Below are positions 16,650-24,500 of a stretch of DNA of 50,472 nucleotides, one piece after another (the stretch's first letter is position 1; every line of letters begins with the position of its first letter). Under the pieces are notes generated by a model. The model was not told the origin of the DNA and did not search any database. It saw only the letters and a list, made by a program, of their open reading frames with translations. Origin of the DNA: Candidatus Sungiibacteriota bacterium (lineage in GTDB: Bacteria; Patescibacteriota; Minisyncoccia; Sungbacterales; HO2-52-23); the NCBI GenBank assembly GCA_016186095.1, contig JACPMG010000019.1:1-50472 (forward strand), given 5' to 3'. The position numbers and the translations under genes are program-made.

Positions 16650-17210
16650 TCAAGGCACAAACTCCGGTCCTTTATTTCTATAAGCCCTTATAAACTTGTC
16701 TACCCTCTCATCCGAGTACTCGGCTACGGAAAATTTATCCAAGCGATTCCAAGCAACAAGCGCAATATCCGCATCGTTTTTGGCCCGCGGCTCCACAATA
16801 ATTTTGCGTCCGTATTTGTCATAGAAGCTTTCCAGCTTTTTGCGAACTTCTTCCGAGATATCCGGTTTGTAAGAAATCCAGATCCCGCCATGCTCCAAAT
16901 TATGGATCAAGTTTTCATCATTAAGCTCTTCCTTATACACTCCCCACTCCGCGACCTGCGGACTATGCCATCCGGAAGTTGGAGGATTGGAATTATACGT
17001 ATGCGCATGCCCGGGGCCTACATGCTCCCTGCCCTGATCAGGAATTAACTGCCCCGGCAGATCTCTGTTGCGCCAACTGCTCCAGCTGATTAGGACGTAC
17101 GCCAAAACGGCAAGGAGTAATAAAACACCCACTGTCCAAAAAATAGTTTTTAATTTTCTCCTGCGGGCCGCTAAATCGCTACGCAGTTTTTTAAATTCGG
17201 CGTTAGCCAT
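16650..17210 (-). CDS. DUF3105 membrane-anchored protein
   Basis: 186 aa. Basic N-terminus, one membrane helix (about residues 22-43), then an outside domain with YNSNPPTSGWHSP, GVYKEEL and LIHNLEHGGIWISY, the hallmark motifs of DUF3105. Function is unknown. The conserved His and Glu residues could bind metal (inference). Lies between PGI/PMI and trxB. Confidence 0.85.
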   Translation of the reverse strand: MANAEFKKLRSDLAARRRKLKTIFWTVGVLLLLAVLAYVLISWSSWRNRDLPGQLIPDQGREHVGPGHAHTYNSNPPTSGWHSPQVAEWGVYKEELNDENLIHNLEHGGIWISYKPDISEEVRKKLESFYDKYGRKIIVEPRAKNDADIALVAWNRLDKFSVAEYSDERVDKFIRAYRNKGPEFVP

Positions 17211-17237
17211 TCGTTTAGTATATCATCTATCCCCGCT

Positions 17238-18197
17238 TCAGGCAATCAGTCGCTTTAACTCCTCCACCATCGGTACCTCCTCCGGATCCGTGCCGTAGTG
17301 CTTGGCGGTATAGTACGCCGCCCAATCGGCCAGAGAAATTGCGGAGAAAATTTTATGCAGGCGGCTTTCGCCTTCAAGCTCTATGACCTCAACCGGCAGA
17401 CCGCGATCTTGATAAAGTTTTCCGGTTATCTCCATTCTCTTCAAAATCCGCGGGTGATCCTCGCTATCTTTCAAAAAAATGAAATAAAATTTCTCGGAAA
17501 GCGGCCGGGTAGCATCAACCACGTCAAAACTGTTCATCTCATTATGGTTGAGCTCCGGAAAGATATTATAATACGCGGGTATTTTCCCTGTTTCGTGAAA
17601 TCGCACGCGCCAATTTTTGGCAATGGCTTCGTTCCTGATTGAGGAATAAATAATAGGCACGTGGTTTCTTATTTTTTCCGCAAGGCGACGGCCCTCATTT
17701 TCATAATCTGCTGATCGCAATTCTCCGGCAAGCTTACGCGATTCTGAAAGATCGTCTTCTCTTCCCATAAGCTTAAGCGGTGCCCGGAACATATACCCCA
17801 CTGCGGAGCGCGGCTGAATCCCGGTATTGGGAATCCGCACGAAAGGGATATTATCGTTTTTGGCCATATCAAGAAGCTTTCCGCCAACGGAGACTGCGGC
17901 CAGCGGGGCTTTTTTTTCTTTAGCGACCTGGTACGCGTCAATTACTTCTTCCGTATTTCCCGAGTAGGAACTGGCGATAACCAACCGGTCGTCCTGAACC
18001 GATGGCAGGCCGTAATCCTGATGAATTAATAAATCAAGATCCGGATTTACGGCTGTGATAATATCAGCTGCCAAATGCGAGCCGCCCATTCCCACCACCA
18101 CAAACTTTTCAAACTTTTTCAAGCGCTCCTGATTTTCCACTTTCGGCTCGTACTCAAACTGCTTATTTAAATTTTTTATGGCTTCGTACATGGACAT
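17238..18197 (-). CDS. Bifunctional phosphoglucose/phosphomannose isomerase
   Basis: 319 aa. SIS-domain sugar isomerase. VVVGMGGSHLAADI and ASSYSGNTEEVIDAY bind the sugar phosphate, and the C-terminal part contains the catalytic-type LNHNEMNSFD. Isomerises glucose-6-P or mannose-6-P to fructose-6-P, feeding glycolysis and sugar-nucleotide synthesis. This short form is common in archaea and CPR bacteria. Compared with gap nearby it covers an upper glycolytic step. Confidence 0.88.
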   Translation of the reverse strand: MSMYEAIKNLNKQFEYEPKVENQERLKKFEKFVVVGMGGSHLAADIITAVNPDLDLLIHQDYGLPSVQDDRLVIASSYSGNTEEVIDAYQVAKEKKAPLAAVSVGGKLLDMAKNDNIPFVRIPNTGIQPRSAVGYMFRAPLKLMGREDDLSESRKLAGELRSADYENEGRRLAEKIRNHVPIIYSSIRNEAIAKNWRVRFHETGKIPAYYNIFPELNHNEMNSFDVVDATRPLSEKFYFIFLKDSEDHPRILKRMEITGKLYQDRGLPVEVIELEGESRLHKIFSAISLADWAAYYTAKHYGTDPEEVPMVEELKRLIA

Positions 18198-18240
18198 GAT
18201 AATTTTTATATTTTTTTCCCGAACCGCAACACTATTTATA

Positions 18241-18567
18241 TCAGATCAAACTCCTTATTTCTCTCAAAACCTCGGGCGGGATCGGATCGCGCGCGGGACT
18301 TCTGCCGGGGTAGCGCCAGGCGGTGATTATTTTTAACTTTTTCTCCCCTTGAATTTTTGCGAGCATATAAAGCGCCCATATTTCCGAATAACTTTTGCCG
18401 CCTGAGGGCTGCATGCATGCCACCGCTCCTTTAAAAATACCCTCCTCGACCCTCGCGGGATGCCGAACAATTCTTCGCACTCTTGATTCCGTAAGCCGGT
18501 AATAACGCATCTTATCCCGAGAGTGATGAGTCCATAAATATTTTTCCCTCTTCGGCATCATTCTCAT
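18241..18567 (-). CDS. Small basic protein, DUF4258-like
   Basis: 108 aa. The segment HSRDKMRYYRLTESRVRRIVRHPARVEEG and the C-terminal KLKIITAWRYPG follow the pattern of DUF4258-type proteins (RelE-like fold), which include some toxins. No antitoxin partner is adjacent, so a toxin role is not supported. Small proteins of this type are frequent in Parcubacteria (general knowledge). Arg-rich, so nucleic-acid binding is possible. Confidence 0.55.
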   Translation of the reverse strand: MRMMPKREKYLWTHHSRDKMRYYRLTESRVRRIVRHPARVEEGIFKGAVACMQPSGGKSYSEIWALYMLAKIQGEKKLKIITAWRYPGRSPARDPIPPEVLREIRSLI

Positions 18568-18595
18568 ACTTCATATTACACGCTTCTACTTTCAG

Positions 18596-18633
18596 ATTCA
18601 AATCGGTCCGATGACCATCGGACCGATTTGAAT
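18596..18633. terminator. Perfect 18-bp hairpin between two minus-strand genes
   Basis: ATTCAAATCGGTCCGATG pairs perfectly with CATCGGACCGATTTGAAT across a 2-base spacer. It lies after the 18649 gene and before the 18567 start. There is no clear T-run, so it may be a transcript-end or processing hairpin rather than a classical terminator. Confidence 0.5.
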
Positions 18634-18648
18634 TGCTTTCCAAATGAA

Positions 18649-18906
18649 TTATTGTAATTCTTTCTCGATATCCCCTAATTCTACATCGAGCCCCTCGATA
18701 TCAATCGCCTGCAAATCTTGTTCAATCGCAGCCGTACTATCTAATCCCTCGGCTGTGTCTGAGGGCGCGGGCGTATAACCGTAGTAATAGTAGTAGACGG
18801 CAAAAAGCAGGGCTACTATAGCTACCACTGCTATTACTGCCCAAACCCAAGTTTTGCTCCTGGGCGCTGGAAGCATTTGAGGTTGATTGCCATTCATCCC
18901 ACACAT
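18649..18906 (-). CDS. Small membrane protein with acidic outside tail
   Basis: 85 aa, or 82 aa if translation begins at the second ATG (18897). One membrane helix (about residues 20-43, VWAVIAVVAIVALLFAVYYYYYGY), then an acidic tail (EGLDVELGDIEKELQ). Family not recognised. The start region ATGTGTGGGATGAA is part of a stem arm that also covers the start of the unrelated zinc-ribbon gene at 29505. Confidence 0.65.
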   Translation of the reverse strand: MCGMNGNQPQMLPAPRSKTWVWAVIAVVAIVALLFAVYYYYYGYTPAPSDTAEGLDSTAAIEQDLQAIDIEGLDVELGDIEKELQ

Positions 18907-19031
18907 AACTTGTACGGGGTATGTCGTTATGCTCTATTTTCACAGAACGACAGTTGCCGAACAAGTTAATTAAGTGAATTTATCTCCCACACAATTATAT
19001 TAGATTAGTACAAGTTATGTGCGGGATTCAT
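18893..19031 (-). promoter_or_regulatory. Long-stem leader of the 18649 gene (copy 1 of shared arms)
   Basis: 18896-18915 pairs with 19008-19027: on the minus strand ATCCCGCACATAACTTGTAC pairs with GTACAAGTTATGTGTGGGAT, with one G-U. An inner TGTGTGGGAG (about 18985-18996) could pair with the same 5' arm instead, so two folds exclude each other. The 3' arm holds the candidate start codons. Similar arms occur at 29776-29877. Confidence 0.6.
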
Positions 19032-19039
19032 ATACACAA

Positions 19040-19861
19040 TTATTGTGTTGCTGGCGTTGTGGTCGACACTCGCTCCCCTTCGCCCAGACCTTTGGTGGAA
19101 CTCGTTACATTCACAAGCGCTTGATGGGCTTCCTTGACCTTTTCTTTCACGCCATCCACAACCTCGCGCACTTTTTTGAAGGCCGCTTTAAAATCCGGGT
19201 CTCCTACCGCCTCGGCATATTTTGTTTTCGCATCCTCAAGCGAGCGTTCGGCAGCTGCTATTTTATCGTTGGCCTCGACAAGTTTTTGACGAAGCGCGGC
19301 CACATCACGGCCGTTTTCCTCCGCTTTGCTCAATCGTGAAGCTATCCTATCGGAAAGACTTTTTAGACGACTTAGTGCTGCCTCGAATTTTACAGCCATC
19401 TGATTAAAGAACCGCTCGATATTCTCTGCCCTCTTCTCGCCAAGCTTCTTTTTTAATTCCTCCTTTCTAGCTTGTGCCTCTTCCTTAAACTTCTCGCGCT
19501 TATCTTGCAGTTCTTGTTTTACCGCTTCCCGTTTTTGTTTTAACTCTTCACGGAAAGTTTCCTGTTTTTTCTTCAATTCTTCACGTACGGCCTGACTCCT
19601 ATTTTTCAACTCTTCGGCAGCGGCTTCTTTCTTTTCGCGCAACCCCTGTTTTAACGCATCGCCTTTTTGCTTAACTTCCTGCTTCAGCGTATCGCGTTTA
19701 TCTTTAACGTCCTGGCGCAGGGCCTCGCGCTTGTCTTGAACTTCCTGTTTAACCGCTTCTCTTTTTTCCTTTACTGCTTCGTGGAATGCGGCAAAAACTG
19801 CCAGCGGAGCCACTTGCAAAGCCAAGGATGAACCTATAATAATAGCTGTAATTTTTCTCAT
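19040..19861 (-). CDS. Exported helical protein with ten 11-residue repeats
   Basis: 273 aa. Signal peptide (about residues 1-25, ending VFAA), then ten consecutive 11-residue units from about residue 31 to 140, typified by KQKREAVKQEL, QDKREALRQDV and KKKQETFREEL. Hendecad periodicity of this kind gives long amphipathic helices, as in apolipoprotein- or LEA-like proteins (family knowledge; not proof of homology). A second helical part (about 145-250) and a Thr-rich end follow. Probably extracytoplasmic; function unknown. It has its own promoter. Confidence 0.75.
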   Translation of the reverse strand: MRKITAIIIGSSLALQVAPLAVFAAFHEAVKEKREAVKQEVQDKREALRQDVKDKRDTLKQEVKQKGDALKQGLREKKEAAAEELKNRSQAVREELKKKQETFREELKQKREAVKQELQDKREKFKEEAQARKEELKKKLGEKRAENIERFFNQMAVKFEAALSRLKSLSDRIASRLSKAEENGRDVAALRQKLVEANDKIAAAERSLEDAKTKYAEAVGDPDFKAAFKKVREVVDGVKEKVKEAHQALVNVTSSTKGLGEGERVSTTTPATQ

Positions 19862-19904
19862 ATAACTTAAATTTATTTAATAAGCAAGCCTCTAGAATAA
19901 TCCC

Positions 19905-19933
19905 ATTCTCGCATAGCCGAAGAGCCGTGTCAA
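19905..19933 (-). promoter_or_regulatory. Promoter of the hendecad-repeat gene
   Basis: TTGACA (19928-19933), 17-base spacer, GAGAAT (19905-19910) on the minus strand, about 45 bases before the start codon. Confidence 0.5.
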
Positions 19934-19964
19934 AAGCTTTTTCCCCAACCAGAGAGACAGTCTC

Positions 19965-21011
19965 TTAAAACGCCCCTATCTCTTCCCACGGCAGTCCTTT
20001 TTTTCCGAAATGCCCGTACACGGCGGTCTCTCTGTAAATCGGCCTGCGTAACCCGAGCCGCTCGATTATGGCTTCAGGCCGGAAATCAAACCTATCTGCC
20101 ACCAAACGGCTTAAATCCTTTCCTTCGCCGCTTTGGGCATAAATCATTAAAGGATCTGCCCGGCCGATGGCATAAGCGACGGAAATCAAGCACTCCTTGG
20201 CAAAACCGCCGGCCACAATATTTTTGGCGGCAAACCGCGCCATGTATGCGGCCGAGCGATCAACTTTAGTCGGGTCTTTGCCCGAAAAAGCGCCTCCGCC
20301 ATGCGGTATCAACCCTCCATAGGTATCCACCATGATCTTCCTGCCCGTGAGGCCGGTATCGGCAACAAACCCTCCAACCACGAATTTTCCGGTCGGGTTC
20401 ACCAAAATTTCTGTGTTACGCAAATCGCCAATCACAGGACCAATAAGTTTTTTTATAAGAAGTTCACGGATCTCCGTCTGATCAATGGAGTCGCTATGCT
20501 GACAAGAGACCAATACAGCTTTTATCTTTCCGCCCACAATAGTTATCTGCGCCTTACCGTCCGGGCCCAGCCAAGCGCATTCTGGATCTTTCTTGCGCAA
20601 ATGCTCAAGTCCCTGCGTTAGCTTGTGTACCAAAGCCACGGCTTTAGGCAAAAATTCAGGCGACTCGCCGGTAGCATACCCATACATAATGCCCTGATCC
20701 CCTGCTCCGCCAGCATCAACTCCCTGCGCTATATCGGGAGATTGCTGGATGATATTGGCAATAATTTTTATGTCATCGGTGTAGCCGATATCTCGATATA
20801 CGGATCGGGCGATGGCCTTAGCATCCACGCTCCCTCCAGACGTTACTTCTCCGCCGACGACCAGAAGATCGTGCGAGCCGAAGGTTTCCACGGCCACGCG
20901 TGAATATGGGTCCTTCGCAAGATAAGCGTCCAAAATCGCATCACTGATCTGATCGCATATCTTATCCGGATGCCCGGAGGTGACACTCTCTACCGTATAG
21001 GTTTGCTTCAT
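19965..21011 (-). CDS. metK: S-adenosylmethionine synthetase
   Basis: 348 aa from the ATG at 21011; an in-frame GTG at 21026 would add five residues. Makes S-adenosylmethionine from ATP and methionine. ESVTSGHPDKICDQISDAILDAY, GAGDQGIMYGYAT and GGGAFSGKDPTKVDRSAAYMAR are diagnostic. Somewhat shorter than the usual ~380 residues. A long structured leader ends 17-19 bases before the start codon. Confidence 0.96.
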   Translation of the reverse strand: MKQTYTVESVTSGHPDKICDQISDAILDAYLAKDPYSRVAVETFGSHDLLVVGGEVTSGGSVDAKAIARSVYRDIGYTDDIKIIANIIQQSPDIAQGVDAGGAGDQGIMYGYATGESPEFLPKAVALVHKLTQGLEHLRKKDPECAWLGPDGKAQITIVGGKIKAVLVSCQHSDSIDQTEIRELLIKKLIGPVIGDLRNTEILVNPTGKFVVGGFVADTGLTGRKIMVDTYGGLIPHGGGAFSGKDPTKVDRSAAYMARFAAKNIVAGGFAKECLISVAYAIGRADPLMIYAQSGEGKDLSRLVADRFDFRPEAIIERLGLRRPIYRETAVYGHFGKKGLPWEEIGAF

Positions 21012-21027
21012 AATAGTGGTATACACC

Positions 21028-21169
21028 CCGCACTAATTTTGCTCTCAAGCCCGATGCTTTAATTCATAAACTCTAATTGCCGTATCGGTGGCGGCGCGCT
21101 TCGCCCATATAGGGGTGGCCTATTCGGCCGCGCGCGCCGCAAGATTCTCAAGGGCAAAATTAGTGCTGG
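21028..21169 (-). promoter_or_regulatory. Structured metK leader RNA candidate
   Basis: Outer stem of 13 bp: GCACTAATTTTGC (21030-21042) with GCAAAATTAGTGC (21154-21166). Inner stem GCGGCGCGC/GCGCGCCGC (21091-21099 with 21132-21140) encloses, on the minus strand, the hairpins GGCCgaataGGCC and CCCctatatGGG. CCGAT/ATCGG pairs in the other arm. CTTGAGA occurs twice. Position directly before metK suggests control of metK; I could not match it to a SAM riboswitch class I know. Confidence 0.5.
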
Positions 21170-21490
21170 GTTAAATTTTTGTTACCGAATTTTTTTCGCC
21201 AATGGCTCGAAAATTTGGACAAAAAAATTAAAATTCCCTCGCAAGAAGGGCTGATAAATGTATTATCTTCCCCAACTGCTTGATGGGCTGGACTTGGCAC
21301 CGTGTCAAGCTACCAGTAACCAGTTACCAGTAACTAAATCGGTTGTCGGCGGATCACAGAGCCAGTGCTCTCCCCGCGCTCTTGATAAATACTTATGAAG
21401 TTGTTGATTCTAACTATATACTTTTTAACGCCCTGCGGTCAAGAGATGTAAATCCATACAACGCTACCCCGCTTACGGAAAACTGAACGT
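21170..21490. other. Gene-free stretch between metK leader and the large surface gene
   Basis: AT-rich DNA without a convincing gene. It holds a CCAGTTAC word repeat (21308-21334: CCAGTAACCAGTTACCAGTAAC), the same words found inside alr. A TTGACA on the minus strand near 21295 lacks a good -10 partner. The metK promoter must lie here or nearby but is not clear. Confidence 0.5.
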
Positions 21491-21526
21491 AAAAAGCAAA
21501 TGCCCCCCGATTGAAGTCAGGGGACA
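21491..21526 (-). terminator. Probable terminator of the large surface-protein gene
   Basis: On the minus strand GTGTCCCC pairs with GGGGGGCA across an 11-base loop, then CATTTGCTTTTT. It lies 20 bases after the stop codon. Confidence 0.5.
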
Positions 21527-21545
21527 CTTGTAAAAACTCCTGCTC

Positions 21546-24500
21546 TTACTGGACGTAGCAATAATTGCCCGTGCTATTCCATAGACATCCTGTATGCGAA
21601 GTACAATCGCTTTGACTTGGCCAAGAACCGCATCCTCCGCCAGTACCTCCGCTAGTATACGTAACACAGGCAGTTCCATTCCAATACTGACTAGACGAGC
21701 AGGTAGTGCTGGTAGTCGTGGTCGTATTCGCCACACAGGTACTACCATTCCAATATTGATCTGCGGAACACGCCGTACCTGTGCCTGATTGCGGATAACT
21801 CCAGCATCCACCGTTATACCAATACCATCCGGAAGAGGAACATGTGGCCGAATCATAACAACTGCTTGGAGCGCTACACGCAGAAGTGCTACCGCCTCCG
21901 CTGGTACTTGTTACGCAAGCAGTTCCGCTCCAGTATTGACCGGATGGACACGAGGTGCTTGTGCCTGATTGTGGAGAACTCCAGCACCCAGCGTTATACC
22001 AGAACCACCCGGAAGATGTGCATATTGCCGAATCATAACAGTTGCCGGGGGTGCTACATGCGGAGGTGGAGGTGGTGGGACAAGAAGAAGCGCTGGAATA
22101 ACAACTATTAACGTTAGAGCACCAATAGTACCCGGAAGAGGAGCAATCCGCGGAGTTGGTACAGCTTCCGGGAGAACTGCAAGCCGGAGCAGGTATGGCC
22201 GCGGCCGCGTAACTTACGGTAACGCTATTGGTATTGGTGCCTCCCGTACATGTCTCTCCGGCCGCGCATATCAAAAGCAGATAAGTTCCGCTTACTCCGC
22301 TCTTGAAGGGTTCGGTCGCGGAAGTATCTATGGAAGTGGTTATGCCGTCGTACGAACTAACATCAAGATTTTGTTTGACCGCGGTCTTGGCGGATGAAGT
22401 TTCGTTGGCGTAGAAATCCACGTAATAAGGATACGTGCTCACGTCGGCTCTTTTTATAGTGAGCGCTATCACCTCCCCCTTGGTGTAGCTTTGCTTATTG
22501 GGCGTCATGAAAAATCCAGGATATTTCGGAGTGGTGGTCGTAGTTGTAGTTGTGGTGGAAGTGGTGGTTGAGGAACGCATCGCTTTTACAGAGTTGGATG
22601 GCGCGGAGCAGTCGCCGGCATTACATGCCTTGACCACAAACTCCCACTCTCCGCTCGGAAGAGGATTATACGTTGTGTATGAGCCGCTTCCTCCGGAAAC
22701 TGTCGGCGTTGTGCCTTCTTGTATCCAATCGGTCGTTGCCGTTGACCTTCGCTCAATTTTATAGGATGTCTCGTTAGTGGAATTATCGGTCCAGCGCAAA
22801 GTCACATACCAGTCTGCTGAAATAGTATGACTAAGTCCCGTTGGCGCGGCCGGTACCCCCGTACCGCCTCCTGACGTGGTGCCCGACTGACAACCCGCGG
22901 TTGTCGTTGTATCCCCTTCTTTAGCGGATTTACTCATCGGACTGTCGCAATAAATACCCTTTCCGGATGAGTCGCTATACATCCAATGACAGCCAGTGCC
23001 CAGAAGCGCTATTAACGACTGACTGCAACTACCCGAAGCTGTTGTCGTTGTCGTCGACTGGCACCAACCGCCGCTTGCGGCAGTGCTCCAGGAACACCCA
23101 GAGACTGATGTACAACTTGTTTGCGATGAATAACTGCTGCAGGCAGTTCCTCCTCCGCCCCCCGTGCTGTCTGTGGCCGGACAGCTCTCCGTTTTGTAAT
23201 TCGCGCCGTTGGTAAGATAACTGGGGTAGTTGTAGTCGCATCTTCGCTCCGAATTCAACTGGCAGTATCTTTTGCCTGTTGAGTCCCAACGGCTATAAGC
23301 AAATCCGGGGCAGGAGTTGGCGTCTCCCTGATAAGTGGTTGAGGTACCGGGAGTTTCGTCGTTGTCTTCCGCGCCGTAACAGCCGGCGTCTTGCGGATAA
23401 TCAATCAGGCCATCACCGTCATTATCTTTGCCGTCAGAACACTGCGCAGTTGAAACCGTAGCCGTCCCGGAACAGTCAGGAATTCCGAAATTCTGCCAGT
23501 TTTCGGCCCGGTCGTCTCCGGCGCCTGATTTCCACGTAAATCTATTTTTAGATATAGTCTTACATTGCGCTTCAATTTTAGCGATATAATTCTGATACTC
23601 GGCATCGGTCCGGTTAAGGATGAAAGAAGTTTCTTGAAGACCATCGCTGAAATACCAAAGTTTTTTCACCCAGTTGCCCGTGGTCGGAGTTGGTACGGGA
23701 ACTGGGACGCCGTATACAATACCAAACTTCATTTCGCACTCCGTAGCAATGCCTCCGCCGCTTCCCGGAGGATTGGCCAAACACTGGGCCTTGGCACTTG
23801 AATAATCTTTGGCCACAAAACCGTTGGTAAAAGTGTACGGATAGATAATCCCGACGGGCGTTTTCTCCTGTTCACAAGCATAATAAGTCCCGCAATCCGG
23901 AGAACTATAGCTCACCACCTTTTTCTGCCCGGCCGGGCAGATGTCAATCGTGGAAAGAGCAGGACATATTTGCGGCCCGGTTTTTACGCCAATATTGTTG
24001 GCCTTCTCGCATTCGGGCATAGTGCTGAAAGTAAAAGGACTTGAGCATCCGGTGGCGCTTTCGGCCCGACATGTTTTTTTGGCAGAATCAAAGACAAAAC
24101 CGCGCCACTCGGCCTGACAGGTGTATTGCGTCTCCGGAACACACTTTCCAAAAAAGTCAATTGCGTAGTTCCCTCTGACATCAGGGTACTGACATCGGTA
24201 TCCGGACACACACTGATATTCAGACAAGCCCCCACAAACAGATTTGTCCGTAGGATGAATCTTTATTTGCTGTTGATCTTTGTACGGCTCACAGCGTGGA
24301 GTAAGATCGCACCCGCGCTTATCTTTTTCGTATACCACTTTCCCATTGGGACAGAAGTCGAACGAGGGAGCAAAAGTTGTCTGACACGCTGTCTGCCCCG
24401 GAGGCGTTGACACCGATTCAATTTTGCGCGGTACGAATTCCGAAGGAATCTCCAAAGGAAATGCCCTGCCTTCTATATTGAATACTCTGCCGTCTTGAAG

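Noticed and set aside
18241-18567. Toxin-antitoxin pair around the DUF4258-like gene
   Set aside because: No small partner gene overlaps or abuts it; neighbours are PGI/PMI and a membrane protein.
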